Below, piece by piece: positions 45,554 through 57,544 of a stretch of DNA of 64,000 bases. The stretch comes from Fagopyrum homotropicum (Eukaryota; Streptophyta; Magnoliopsida; Caryophyllales; Polygonaceae), in contig BSWB01000001.1 in assembly GCA_033239125.1 (NCBI GenBank), forward strand, positions 115,252,916 through 115,316,915, in the 5' to 3' direction. Position 1 is the first letter of the stretch; the number at the start of each line of letters is the position of its first letter. The position numbers and the translations under genes were made by a program. The notes under the pieces are model-generated. The model had not been told where the DNA came from, did not search any database, and saw nothing but the letters and a program-made list of their open reading frames with translations.

Positions 45554-46960
45554 TTAAATGTGTGGTAGACGACTCAAATGATCCGCAACAAAATTTTCCG
45601 AACCTTTCTTGTCACGGATCTCTAGATCGAATTCTTGTAGGAGAAGAATCCATTTAATCAGCCTTGGTTTCGCGTCCTTCTTGGCAAGTTGATAACGGAT
45701 CGCAGCATGGTCTGTGTACACGATCACCTTTGCACATACAAGATAAGAACGAAAATTTTCAAAGGCATATACAATAGCTAAGAATTCTTTTTCAGTTGTG
45801 GCGTAGTTAAGTTGCACTTCATCTAGCGTCTTGCTAGCGTAATAGATAGCATTGGTTCGGCCTTCCTTCTTTTCCCCAAGCACAGCTCCAATAGCTACGT
45901 CACTTGCATCACACATAACCTCGAACGGAAGATTCCAGCCCGGAGGTTGGATGATCGGGGCTGAGATTAGAACCTCCCAGATCTTATGAAATGTGTCTAA
46001 ACAATCCTGCAAGAAATCAAAAACTGCATCCTTCATCAATAGATTAGTAAGCGGTTTTGATATCTTAGAAAAGTCCTTGATAAAACGTCTATAAAATCCA
46101 TCATGTCCTAGAAAGGTTCTTATCCCCTTCACTGAAGATGGAGGAGGAGCTTCTCTATGGTCTCTATCTTAGCCTTATCTACCTCAATCCCTCTATTAGA
46201 GATCAAGTGTCCGAGTACAATGCCTTCCTTCACCATGAATTGACACTTCTCTCAATTAAGAACTAGGTTAGTGTCTTCACACCTTTGTAACACAAGAGAA
46301 AGGTTTGAAAGACAATTATCAAAAGAGGAACCACAAACAGAAAAGTCATCCATGAAAACCTCCATGATCTCCTCTATGTACTCCGAGAAGATAGCCATCA
46401 TGCACCTTTGGAAGGTGGTTGGGGCGTTGCAAAGCCCGAACGGCATTCTCGTTTAAACAAACGTGCCCCACGGGCACGTGAATGTGGTCTTCTCTTGATC
46501 TTCCGGATGGATCGGAATCTGGATGAAGCCACAGTAACCGTGAAGATAGCAAAAAAGAGAATGTTTTGCTAACCTCTCAAGCATTTGATCAAAGAAGGGT
46601 AATGGGAAATGATCCTTCCTAGTTGCATTATTTAGCTTCCGGTAATCAATGCACATCCTCCATCAAGTCACGGTTCTTGTAGGAATGAGCTCATTGTTCT
46701 TGTTGGTGATAACCGTCATTCCTCCTTTCTTTGGAACAACTTGTAAGGGGCTCACCCACTTGCTATCGGAGATAGGGTAGATGATACCTGCATCAAGTAA
46801 TTTAAGAATTTCCTTCTTAACAACCTCCTTCATGATCGGATTTAACCGTCGTTGAGGTTGTCGTGAAGGATTAAAATCTTCTTCCATTAGGATCTTGTGC
46901 ATGCATAATGAAGGTTTAATTCCTACAAGATCCTCTATAGTGTAACCTAAAGCTTTCCTA
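45554..46960 (-). pseudogene. Reverse transcriptase and RNase H (element D), broken
   Basis: The pieces are the C-terminal end of 46663-47409 (KPSLCMHKILMEEDF and on), 46453-46656 (CIDYRKLNNATRKDHFPLPF), 46252-46446 (FMDDFSVCGSS at the catalytic site) and 45554-46132 (IRTFLGHDGFYRRFIKDFSK, RNase H FEVMCDASDVAIGAVLG, VIVYTDHAAIRYQLAKKD). D keeps the roughly 0.6 kb that C lost at 32044. Confidence 0.88.
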
Positions 46961-48086
46961 TGTTTCCTTAAAACAACCATAAGTTTACCATGTTCATCTT
47001 CACTTAAATCAGAACTAACAACTACCGGAAAAGTAGAATTAGTTCCTAGAAATGCGTACCTAAGATGTGTGGGAAGTGGCTTCAATTCCATCACCATTGG
47101 AGTCTCTAATGGCTCTTGAGGAATGTCCAATGCTTCCTCAGAAGTCTCTAAGGGTGTAGGAGTTGTTGAAGAAGACTCAACAACATTGGTGGAAAGAAGG
47201 TAATTATTCTCAGAATTTCCCAAAATCACGGCACCACTTTTACTTCCACGGCCGTGGTTTAGGGTGTGGAAAACAATTACGGCACCACTGGTAGTTGCAC
47301 GGCCGTGGTTTTGGCCGTGTAACTTACTGGAGTCCTCTGAATATGTGATTATGGTCATCATGGGAGAAACCACGGCCGTGGAATAGCACGACTGGCCGTG
47401 ATTCCTCACGTTTTTTGACCCATCGTGGAGTTTTTCAAACTCTTCTTCCTACACTTCCTTTAGCTCCTCAAAGGCTTCATCTTCCGCATTGCAATCCTCT
47501 TCTTCTCCTTTCTCCAAATGCTCATGGTGATAACCTTTTGCAATGGGTCCTTGAATAGAATCGAGCTTACTTCCTCTCTTGATGCCTCCTCGTCATAGAT
47601 ATTGAATGTATCCTCTCCAAGAGCTGGCTCTTTCACCAATGTTGAGAGAACAAATTCAACCTTCTCTTCTCCTATGTCGAAGGCGAGTCTAGCATTCTTG
47701 CAATCCACTATGCAGCCGGATGTTGCAAGAAAAGGTCTTCCGAGTATGATCGGGACCGGACTATCTACAGGAATGTCAAACACAACAAAATCTATTAGAA
47801 CATAGAACTTACCAAGCTTGACCGGTATGTCTTCAATGATACCGACGGGATGAGTAATAGATCGATCCGCCATCTATAACGTCATCTTCACCGGTTTAGG
47901 TTCACCTAAACCGATCTTCCGGCATAAGGCAAGCGGGATGATGCTAATGCTTGCTCCCAAGTCACATAATGCATCATAAGTGACTTCTCCCACTCCAATT
48001 GGAATACAAAATGACCCCGGATCCTTCAGCTTTGGGGGCATCTTTTCCTTTATCGTTTTGATGAGATCCGATGATTCTGAACTCAT
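46961..48086 (-). pseudogene. Protease and PR-RT linker (element D)
   Basis: The protease piece 47874-48086 has CDLGASISIIP. A TAG at about 47874 interrupts it before MADRSITHP, which continues to 47460 with ILGRPFLATSGC. The linker (46961-47409) is in another frame and holds palindromes at 47222-47405 (centres at about 47247, 47308 and 47371) with HGR-type residues. Confidence 0.85.
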
Positions 48087-48092
48087 CTTAAC

Positions 48093-50083
48093 TTATTCGA
48101 AGTCTTCCAGTTTCCTCTTGTTAGAGAGGATCTCCTTTAAGAACATCCCGTAAGCGGGCATACCTAGAATTGCATCAATGAAAGGTATGTTAATGTGCAG
48201 TTTGCTCATGAGTTCAATGAACTTACCGAACGGCTTATCTAGGCGTGCTCTCGCTCTAGATTGTGGGAATGGTAGGGGAGGTTTGTAAGCTGGAGGAGGA
48301 ATGTAGATGTCTTCCTTCTCCTTCCCCTTTTTCTTCTCCTTTTCGACGGGAACTTCAACAAACTTAGGCTGCGGATCGGTAGTTGTTGCTCCGCTCCTAG
48401 TTGTGATAGCCATCACCCTTCCTTTTGGGTTGTCCTCCGTCTTTCTGGGAAGCTTTCCTTGGTCTCTAGGAACTTCCTCGGCATTGCTGAGCATTTGATT
48501 TTCTAAAGCCTTTTGAGCTTTATCAACCTTAGTAATGTGGTTCACTAGTCCTTGAAGCTTTCCTAAGATCGTTTCCAGCATGGGATCGGGCTTCTCCTTC
48601 CCCGAGTTGCTTCCGCTATTGGATGTTTTCCCTTGGCTTTTCAAAGGAATGGAAGAAGAAGATGGTGGTGTTAGTGAATTTCTTGAATTGGGATAAGAAT
48701 TACCGGAATTTTGTTGTTGGTTGGAACGCCTATTGTTCTTTGAATTCCGATTGTTGTTCCAATTATTATTCCGGTTGTTGTTGTTCCAATTGTTCCGGTT
48801 GTTGTTTCGGTTGTTGCGGTTGGTATTCTCATTCCCTTGATAGTTGTTGTTGTTTCCTAAGTATCCAACATCTTGCTCCTTAGGCTTTGGAAGGCCAGCT
48901 CTAATGACTTGCTTCAACTCTTTAATTTCGGTGTTGAGGGAAAAGGTTTGAGTTTGCGCAGCTTGTGTTAGCTTCGCTCCTTGCTCTACTCGGTTAACTT
49001 CCGCCTTCCGGTGGAAATACATCTCAATACTCGGGCTTGCTTCTCAATGAAGTCCCAAGCGTCATCTTCCCTCATGTCCATGAATGTGCGACATGAAAAT
49101 GATTGGAGCTTGAATTGTGTTTCCAGATCCAGCCCCTTGTAATATATCTCCAACAACTCTAACTTGGAAATGCCATGGTATGGGCAATCCAATAATAGAT
49201 CTTGAAACCTTTCCAAAGATTGAAACAAACTTTCGTTAGATTTCATAGAAAAAGAATTGATTTTACCTCTCAACTCCGCTGTCTTGGATGACGGAAAGAA
49301 TTTGGTTAGGAACTCCGAAGATAGATCCTCCCATGTGTTGAGTCTTCCATTTGGAAGAGCTTGATACCAAGATAAAGCCTTCCCTTTCAAAGAGAAGAAG
49401 AACGGTTTGATCTTGTAGTTGTTGGTGGTTGCATTCTTCGGTTTCATTGTCTCCATTAGAATCTCAAAATTCTGTAAATATTGGTGTAGAGATTCAGCAC
49501 TAGTTCCTCCAAATTGGCTTTGGCGAACGATGGTAATAACTTGCGGGTTAAAGCTAAACCCTTGAATATCTTCAGCTTCGAAGTTCACGTCTAGACGGCG
49601 TGGTTGCTGAATTGGATCCAACCTTTGTCCAAGAGTTCTTGGCTCCTCATATACATGAGCGGCTCTCGCACCCCCAGTTGGGATACGAGGATTGGCGGCC
49701 GGTCTTGGATCAATCCGGACTGGATTGATCGTTGGATCAATTTCCTCTAGCGGTGGCATATCATCATCATCCTCCTCATCGGATGATTACACTCCAATGG
49801 ACTTAGTTGACTTAGCTTTCTTCTTTTTCTTGGAGTCATTCATCTCCAACTTCATGTCCATCATCATAGCTTTGAGCTCATCAATTTGGAATTGATGACG
49901 CTCCGCTTCTTCCTTACGAGTTTTCTCACTCAACCTAAATTGAGCTTGAGACTCCTCTAACTCCGCTTGGAGATCCCTCTCTCTATTTTCAGCCAACTTT
50001 CTTTCCTTAAGTTTCTTCCTCAAAGTCTTCTCAAGTTCCGGATCAAGAGGTACGAGGTCCTTGTTGGATCTAGATCTGCGCAT
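48093..50083 (-). pseudogene. Gag (element D), broken
   Basis: It starts MRRSRSNKDLVPLDPELEKT at 50083, with a stop at about 49787. Gag core 48986-49759 has KALSWYQALPNGRLNTWEDL and FLTKFFPSSKTAELRGKIN. A frameshift lies near 49020. Then comes an Asn-rich stretch (about 48690-48850) and the pre-protease segment ending at a TAA near 48093. No CCHC knuckle. Confidence 0.88.
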
Positions 50084-50183
50084 ATACCTAAGGGAACTTG
50101 CGAATAGCACTCAAAAGAGATCAAATAACAAGAGCAAAGCTCCCATGCTCGATAACCGAGAACCGAAGTTTGGTCTAGACCAA

Positions 50184-50202
50184 ATCCCCGACAACGGCGC
50201 CA
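50184..50202 (-). other. Primer binding site, tRNA-Asp (D)
   Basis: In reverse, TGGCGCCGTTGTCGGGGAT. Only about two positions differ from the complement of the tRNA-Asp 3' end. It lies six bases inside the LTR end. Confidence 0.9.
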
Positions 50203-50208
50203 AAAACT

Positions 50209-51913
50209 TGTTCGCCCGAAAACGTGCGTGCAAATAAGCTTTATATTTATAAAATAAGAATAAAAGCAAGCGAACCCGCAGTGTACGGATCGGCGTAGAT
50301 TAGCAAGTATTCAAGAGTATCGAACACAGGGATTTGGTGAAACAAAATCCAATTTCAATTGTCAAGCAAATAAAGATGTAAAGCTTTGCAAATATTGGGG
50401 AAAATAGCAACCCTAAAGATCCGGATATCAAATTGTGGCAATCGATTCAAGATATACTATAGATATAAGGACAGAGTTGAGAATTGCAAAGGTGTACTAA
50501 AGTAAGGTAATGTACGGTGAAGTTCCAAAACCGTATATAACTTACCCAAAGACACTCTCTATAAAGGTTGTTGAGGCTGTAATATAGAAAGGATCTAAGG
50601 ACAAGAATTAATCACAAATACCCAAACTTGTAACCCAAGGATCAAGATAAACTCAAACGGTTAAGGTTGTCACACTCGAAACCGAAATAGAGGATGTTGA
50701 GTCTCACTATTACCTAGGAAAGTCAAGTCAAGGCTAGGTTAAATCTAATCCTTAACTTTGGATTAAAGTAAAAGCAAAGTTCGTAAACTGGGGTAAATCA
50801 CGGGTAGATCTTGAGAACCAAGGACGTGGAAACCTAAGAACAGGCCGTGATTTAGGGTGTCGACGATATTTCTCTAACTCTCAGGGTCCAATCAAATTAC
50901 GATCGATCTATCATCATCTAAGCCACAACTATCAACCCTTCACCTTAGAATTGCTAAAGGGTTTTAGCCAATAACCATTGTCATGATATCAATACTCAAT
51001 TTAAGAAGAATGGAAGATGAAAAACCCTCGAATATTCAATAAAACTTCAAAACCAATTCTCAAATCCGAAACACAAGAAGCAATGTTAATGGATTTAGAA
51101 TATTTAACACAAAACCTCACAATGATCTAAGGCAAGTACGAAGAACGGGATGTCAATCCGTCTTCAATATCAAAACCTAAGAAAAAGGCTAAACCTCCGC
51201 TGTAAGCAATCTCCAATCTCCAACAATCCTGCGTTTCCTCAACTCTCAACGACTTCCAATCAACCCTAAGCAAGAGTGCCGAAAACAAGGGTAAGCAGCC
51301 GTCCTCGAAATTCTCTTTTCCAGCCTTTTTATAAGACGAGAAAGAATTACCGTCAAGGCCCAATACGTAAATGACGTGGAAAATAATGACACGTCAAAAG
51401 ATTGCCTAAATCACAGTCTCACAGCCTTCCATGACCGTGGTTTAGAGCGTGGAAACAGATTACGGTGCCTTGTGACTTCCACGACCGTATTTTAGACCGT
51501 ATAACTTACGGGAGTGCTCCAAACTCTCTTCCACGTTCATAATGCCAAGTCCATGGCCGTGGATTAGAGCGTGGACTTCAAATCATCTTCTCCACGGCCG
51601 TATTTCAGCGCGTGGAAGTGTATATTGCTTGTTGTTGCCTTTATTTCGTGTCATTCTTCATCCTAGCTCCTTCCTTAGCTTCTTTGATGTATCTCCTAAT
51701 CCTCGAACATGATCGATTACTCCCTTTTCTCTCTCAAATGCTCCGATCCCAGCTCTTATTCACCTATAATCAACACAAAGCTGGTGTAGACTTCCATATC
51801 GAAAAAATAGATTAACAAGCTAACATTTGCTTCAAAACCTTATCTATGTACACAATAATAAGGGAAAACAACTAAAATAAGTGCCTAGAATATCGCCATA
51901 TTTCATGCTAACA
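50209..51913 (-). repeat. 5' LTR of D
   Basis: In reverse it runs from TGTTAGCATG (51913) to GCGAACA (50209). Reverse TATA box at 51326-51333, palindromes at 51408-51620 and 50798-50856, and GCGAACCCGCAGTGTACGG at 50270-50288. The target repeat tacat follows at 51914-51918. Confidence 0.94.
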
Positions 51914-51918
51914 TACAT

Positions 51919-52230
51919 CGAGCCATAAGGGCTCCTAGGTTCTCAACAACTAGGTGGCATTCTCAAGCTACTCTAGGCCATACTATTCATGCTACTAACA
52001 AGATATAACTAGAAGGCTAAGGATGGAACGAAGAGAAAGGGAGGAAGAAGTCTGCAGGTGAAGAAAACGCAGCCATGGAGTCAACCTGGCGTCCCCTGCG
52101 TGGCCTTGTCACAGCCGCTACAGACGTCTGAGCCCTGGTGCCGCCCTTTGCGGTGGCTCGAGCCGCCCCTACGGTGGCAATGGTCCGCCCCTGCCATCAA
52201 AGAACCTCCCAAACTCCACAGCGGGATGAA
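51919..52230 (-). repeat. Chromovirus LTR G, part 2
   Basis: It continues G after element D. It contains a GC-rich cluster (about 52080-52200) of CCGCCCCTGCGGTGGC-like words, as at 56120-56240 in LTR L. It is followed by LTR M. Confidence 0.65.
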
Positions 52231-53476
52231 AGCGAAAGGTTATCACAACCACGCAACGGGGAAATCAATAAAACATAGGTCGGTATAAATGATATCTCAT
52301 GCTATCATAGCAAACATATAAAGCACACACCACTCATGCAAACACCCAATATAAGGATGGTAGCTAAGTAAGTCTTATGGACTTACCTTAACCTCGTATA
52401 CAGCTCAACCACAAACAACCTCCAATCTTGAGAGTGGGGCACTACCTAATAACAAGGCATAGAAATATATCAACCTTTATTTATCAAAGGGGTCACACCT
52501 AGACCCAAGGGATCCATAAGATCATCCTCAAGCTAACCTCACAACCTAATAAACGTCAAAAGCCGTACACGGGACATATCAATCATAACCTCATCGAAAC
52601 ACATCCTCACACATCTAGCATGATCCTATACACTCACACTAGGAAAGGAGGGAACAAAGGCATCCTAAGGTAAGCCTAGAAGCAACACACACCTGCAAAC
52701 CAATTGCAGGACCTTGCTGATGTAGGTGGCCGCAGGGGCGGATCCCAGGTGGCGCAGGGACGGCTCTGGCCGGCGCTGGGGCGGCTGCAAGGTGGCGCAG
52801 GAGCGGCTAGAGAGCAGAGGACACCACTTCAGCCCTTATTCACTTCTTCACTTGATCCTTTCCCTTCTTCTTCACTTCAACATCAACATACATACAGAAC
52901 ATACATATATATATATACATCAACACAAGCCAATCATGGCTGAAGCAAGATTCAAACCTAAGGAATCTAAGCTAGCCTAAGGAAAGATAGGAAAAGAGGT
53001 AAGAAGATGAAAGAATGAAGAAAGAAAGGATGAAAGCCATGAAATCTTACCAAGATGAATGTCTAGAAGCTCAACACATCACCACCATACCTCAAGCTGG
53101 CTCACAAGGCTTAGCAACAACAATCAGCAGCAAACCAAGCATCAAAGCTCTCAAACTCACACAAAACTCAAAAGAAGATCAAAGATGATCCAAGGGAGAA
53201 GAGAGGAAAAAAAGATGTACGTAGGAGAGAAATGAGTTGTGGAGAAGATAACCCTCATCAGAAGGAAGTAGAAGAAGGTTATAAAGGAGTGAAAAGGTAA
53301 AGCACGGGTCAAAGAAAACGGCTGCACCCACACAAAGCTACAAGGGCGGACTTTGTGAGCCGCAAGTGCGGCCCAGGCAACCTGCAGGGGTGGCCACTGG
53401 GTCACGGTGGGGCGGTCCAGGCCTAATCTGGGTCCTCAACTTACACACTCAACAACTCAGTAACTAGGCTCTTACA
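52231..53476 (-). repeat. Truncated chromovirus-type LTR M within G
   Basis: In reverse it starts TGTAAGAGCC at 53476. It has GC-rich clusters at 53330-53430 and 52710-52810, spaced as in LTR J, and the segment gtagctaagtaagtc at about 52365 matches the reverse of J near 11400. The last roughly 700 bases are missing, and the left limit is approximate. A short (TA)n lies at 52907-52918. Confidence 0.6.
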
Positions 53477-53921
53477 TCCATTGCCATGGAGGTGAAGAGA
53501 AGAAGGGGAAGGAAAACAGTAAGAAAGGAGGAGAGGGGAGGAAGGAAGCTTACCATAACAGAACCAAGCTTTTCAATGCTGCAGATCCCCAGCCAAGAGC
53601 TTCCAAGGAGAAGGTTGAGGAAATAATACAAGAGGGAGAGTGAAGGAGAGAACTAGCACGAAAGAGAAGAGTGAAGAGAGAGAGGGAGTGAAAAGTGCTG
53701 CAAAAAGGAGTGGGGAAACCCAAGGGTCAGATACCTCATATGTCCTCTCACTCCATAGATCGAGAGGTCGTAAAGCAAAAAGGGGGAAAACGGAAGGTCA
53801 AAACGGGATTCGAAAAAAAAATCCCGTCACTCAGCATCCCTTGCTTGCGGGAAAAATGAGCCGCTAATGCAAGAGGATCGCTAAAACGCTCCAAGGCCGG
53901 AATAAAATTCCGGATTTCACA
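53477..53921 (-). repeat. Chromovirus LTR G, part 3
   Basis: In reverse it starts TGTGAAATCCGGAATTTTAT at 53921, close to the start of LTR L (TGTGACGCCCGGAATTTTTA at 55510). The target repeat acgct follows at 53922-53926. Confidence 0.72.
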
Positions 53922-53926
53922 ACGCT

Positions 53927-54934
53927 AAGCTAGATTCAACTCAATAAACACTAGGGTTTGAACAATCTAACATCCTAACATAAGGATTCATCAATTACGG
54001 ATAACAAAGGAAAACCTTGGGTAGATCATGAGCAATTTTGGCCGATATCCATGAAGAACAGGCCGAGATTTTCATAGAGCTAGGTTTCTTGCAACCAAAT
54101 CATCCTAAACTAGCATTCAAGATCATTCTATCATCATCCAAGTCATAACCATCAATCTATCACCCTAGAATCACAATTACTTAGCCTACAACATGCATTT
54201 CTATTTCAAAAGTGATCAAAGAAGCATACATGCAATCCATAGATAGATATGAGAATAGAAGAAATAAAACATAGCTAATTTGAATGTTTTCAAAGTGAAT
54301 ATTTCAACTCCACAAATGGTTTGATTCGGATCTACAACAAACTTTGATAGTTTTTCACTCAAAATCTTTCAAATCTCACTTACGAATCTCTAATTGATGT
54401 CTTCTTCCTCTCCAAATGAGAGTGTTTTCTCTCTCCTCCTCCAAATTCTAGGACCATTAGCCAAAAGACAACCTGCAATACCAAAGACATTGTCCCCCCA
54501 AAGGGGGAAAGCAAGGGTTACTTTAAAATTCGTAACAAGTGTCGAAGATGCTAGCCAGGAATCTCGACCCAAAATCTTGGCCAAGATTCCCATTGAACCG
54601 AGATTCTTGGGACCTCAACTTGCTTTCTTGAATAAAAGTATGAGTTGGTGCAAAACTTGCAACAACTCGGGTTCTTGTCTTCTTCTTTTCTTTAGGCTTG
54701 TTTTCTTCGGAAATTTTATTTCGAACCACCACGAGGCTTGATCCTCGAATATGTTGATAACATCTAAAATATTGCCAAAATACCTGAAAAACCGACAAAA
54801 GCTTGTGTAGACATCTTTTTTGACAAAATGACCCGAATAAGCGTAAATGTCACGAAATAATGCCAATTCATGCATAAATAAGTGAAAATCTACCTAAATG
54901 AGTGCCTAAACTAATGTCAACAATCATGTCATCA
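53927..54934 (-). repeat. 5' LTR of F, outer part
   Basis: It continues 23255 of the F LTR (ctaagctagattcaac...) and ends on the plus strand with CATGTCATCA, the inverse of the LTR start TGATGACATG. Family palindromes lie at 54026-54075 and 54556-54615. Confidence 0.82.
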
Positions 54935-54939
54935 GTTAC

Positions 54940-55509
54940 CCGATGAAGGTAAGGTTAGAGGTACGCAGGAGGTTCACGATTATCCCATTCGTTTGGGAAA
55001 TCGTTGGATTTCATTGTCATGTACTTAGTACATGAGGAAATCATTTTAGGGATGAATTGGATGGACTGAGATGGTGTAGTTCTAGACATCGGTAAGAGTA
55101 CTGTGACGGACACTACTGAGCCGCTGATAGAGATATTCCGAGGTTGGGACCTCGGAAAGACCGGTGCAGTCATCAATGAAGTTCGAGTTGTGAGATTGAT
55201 CGGTCAGGGTTGTAAGGCCTTTTGGTGCTATGTCATGAAGGAAGGTGAGCATCCGGTATTGGAGGAGATCCTAGTCATGAGCGAGTTGATTTACGTATTT
55301 CATGAGCCATCTAGTATACTGCCTCAAAGGAGCGTAGATTTTTGTATCGCGTTAAAGCCCGGAATGAGACTGATCTCAAAGGCACCATAACATATGGAAC
55401 CTATCGAGTTGTTGCAACTGAAGACGTAGCTTGAGGAGTTAGCAAAGAAGGGCTTTATTCGCCCTAGCATTTCCTCATGGGGTGCACTGGTACTTTTTTG
55501 AGGAAGAAG
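54940..55509 (+). pseudogene. Chromovirus protease end and start of RT
   Basis: Translation shows EIILGMNWMD (protease end), the poorly conserved spacer, then VDFCIALKPGMRLISKAP and LEELAKKGFIRPSISSWGA, the N-terminal RT landmarks of Ty3/gypsy elements. Three or more stops are present. Both F (ending at 54934) and LTR L (starting at 55510) are inserted into this gene, so it is the oldest layer on this side. Confidence 0.8.
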
Positions 55510-57520
55510 TGTGACGCCCGGAATTTTTATTCCTGTTAGTGAGTTGTTTAGCGGCCTTCACGTAGACGCGACTCAGCCTTTCCACAGGCGCGGTTATCCG
55601 AGTGAGCAGGATTTCATTTCCGTCACCTTCCGACCCTTTGTTGGTATGGGTGATCTTTCGTATTTGGGAAACCAACTCCTCGTTGCCCTCCCTTTTGCTT
55701 ACCCCCTCAGCTGAGCATTTCTCTCTCCTCCCATTTCATTTTCAAGTGAGCCTCTTTTCCTCTCTTCCTTCACTCTCACTTCCTATATTCCTTCTTCTTG
55801 GAAGACATCGTGATGATTCCTTCCCTTGTGTTAGTAGTGCACTCCTAAGGCATCGGGTGGACTGCAAATTTGGAATTTGTTGCGTAGATCTACTTCCTCC
55901 CCCCTCCTTCATCTTCTTCCTTGAGCTTTAATGGTGGAAACCATCGATTCACTCAAGTTCTTCCTTTTTTTGGCTTGCATGTGAGTGGATCGTGGTGAAT
56001 GTGTGTGTGTGGATCCAAGTGGTAGACATTTTGGAGGCAAGCAAAGAAGCTAGGATACCTTTGAACATAAAAAACCTGTCAAAGAACTCGTTCGGGATCG
56101 CCCTATGGAGTTTGACCGCGCCCGCGGCTGGACAGCGTGGCGGGGGCGGCCACTACACCACAGCTGCAAGGGCGGCGACCCCCAGCCGCAGGGGCGGTGT
56201 CCAGCACCCCTGGCCGAAGGAGCGGTGGTCCAAAGCCGTAGGGGAAGCCACATGGGCTGCATGTGCGCCTGTGGGTAGCCTTGAGCCGCCTTCCTTGCTC
56301 CTCTCTGCGGTTGTGCCTCCTTGCTCCACGACCGCGTCCGTACTCCAGTGAGTGCCCTACTTCTTGATCTTGTGAGCCTTCTACTATCATAGTTATGCTT
56401 TGATGTAGCATCATGCTAGGATGGCTCAAGATGACCTTGTGGAATGCCAAGTAGTGACTTTGGACCTTAGGTGAGTGTTGGAGGATTTTAGAATGTTCTT
56501 AGACGTGTTGTGTGTTGAATCTTGAGTTGGCTATTACGTTGAGAGTGTATGGATGCTCTTATGAGGATTGTAGGGCTTGAGTTTGTGAGTATTTGTTGAT
56601 GAGGTTGTGGACTAGGATGTGCGTATCCTAGCATAGTGTCGCTTTTGTTGAGATCATCGGCACTAGGCTTGTATATCCTAGCTTACGTTGTCATAGGTTA
56701 TGATCTTGCGAGATCATCGATTCTAGAAGTCTAAGGACTTCTAGCTTATGAGAGTGTTGTTGATCTATGCCTTGTTGTGATTAGGCGTTGATTATCTTCC
56801 TACGGGAAGCGAGAGCGGTATTGGTTTGTTTGGCTTTGGGACGAGGTATGTCTCTGAACTTACTTAGCTAGCTTCTTTGTATTAGCATCGATGTGTGATT
56901 GGTTGTGTGTGTTTTTTAGTTATGTTTATAATAACGGAAACGGAACTTGGGCGACCTTGTGTTATAATAACGGAAACGGAAATTGGGCGGTGACCGCTTG
57001 TCCGTCCAAAAAAGGGTTACTGGGAGGTGCCTTGCGACCAATCCAACGGGTGATGCTGATTTGCATCAAGTACAAATCTGTCTGGTGAAAGAGGACAAGG
57101 GGGAGACAGTTATGATTCTCGTGTCACACCATAAATGCTTCTTGTAATGAAATGACGTAATTGGAAAGATAATAAACCGGCTTGTGTGTGTTGTAGTTGC
57201 CTTGCAGGTTCGGTATGAGGCCGAGAGATCCGGAACAGTGGATAGCTGGGTTCCGTAAATTTTAGGATGGGTTTGGGTTAGAGTCGTGTATATTGCATGT
57301 TGTTTGTTGACGTTTGGTCTTCGAAGTTGTAAACCAGGTTGTAGTCTTTCGTTAGTATTCTTTCGGGAATCATATTATTTGCATTAAAATTTAATTTGGT
57401 TTTGCCTTTATTTGTGTCTTGTTGTAAGATCCGGTGAAATTGTTGTCCAGCTAAGGACCGGGGCTTGTTGTAAGGCCCCAACTCATGGCATCCCGAGTCC
57501 CATGGATTCGGGGTGTTATA
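55510..57520 (+). repeat. Chromovirus 5' LTR L
   Basis: It starts TGTGACGCCCGGAATT and ends TTCGGGGTGTTATA (CA changed to TA), 2011 bases. A GC-rich cluster at 56115-56260 repeats CAGCCGCAGGGGCGGTG-like words about five times. A short direct repeat, ATAACGGAAACGGAA, lies at about 56930 and 56967. It is followed by a primer site, so it is a 5' LTR. Confidence 0.8.
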
Positions 57521-57521
57521 A

Positions 57522-57544
57522 TATTGAATCAAAGCCCTAGGTTG
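57522..57544 (+). other. tRNA-Met-like primer binding site (L), degenerate
   Basis: TATTGAATCAAAGCCCTAGG resembles TGGTATCAGAGCC of initiator tRNA-Met primer sites used by chromoviruses, with several mutations. Confidence 0.6.

Larger units (their letters stand above)
24339..51913 (-). mobile_element. Athila-type element D, complete ends, interrupted by C
   Basis: It has 5' LTR 50209-51913, primer site 50184-50202, gag, PR, RT, RNase H, integrase, an env-like gene, a spacer, and 3' LTR 40506 back to 39084 and on through 24626-24339. The LTRs are 1705 and about 1706 bases once C is removed. The target repeat tacat flanks both ends. The reading frames have many stops and frameshifts. Its palindromes are CCACGGCCGTGG type, as in C. 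Confidence 0.92.
13653..54934 (-). mobile_element. Athila-type element F (composite, interrupted)
   Basis: Minus-strand order: 5' LTR (53927-54934 continued at 22532-23255), primer site at 22507-22525, gag, protease, RT, integrase, non-coding spacer, 3' LTR (13653-14848). LTR G and everything nested in it (23256-53921) interrupt the 5' LTR, with target repeat accct (23251-23255) and acgct (53922-53926). Reading frames are heavily broken. The env-like gene is absent. The family palindrome is AATCTCGGCCGAGATT. Confidence 0.82.

Noticed and set aside
54394..54875. ORFs of 86-115 residues on both strands
   Set aside because: They lie in the F LTR. A similar set appears in the other F LTR (14299-14886) without a conserved frame.
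56050..56450. Overlapping GC-rich ORFs of 70-119 residues in LTR L
   Set aside because: They come from the GC-rich word cluster in all frames and have no start context or similarity.
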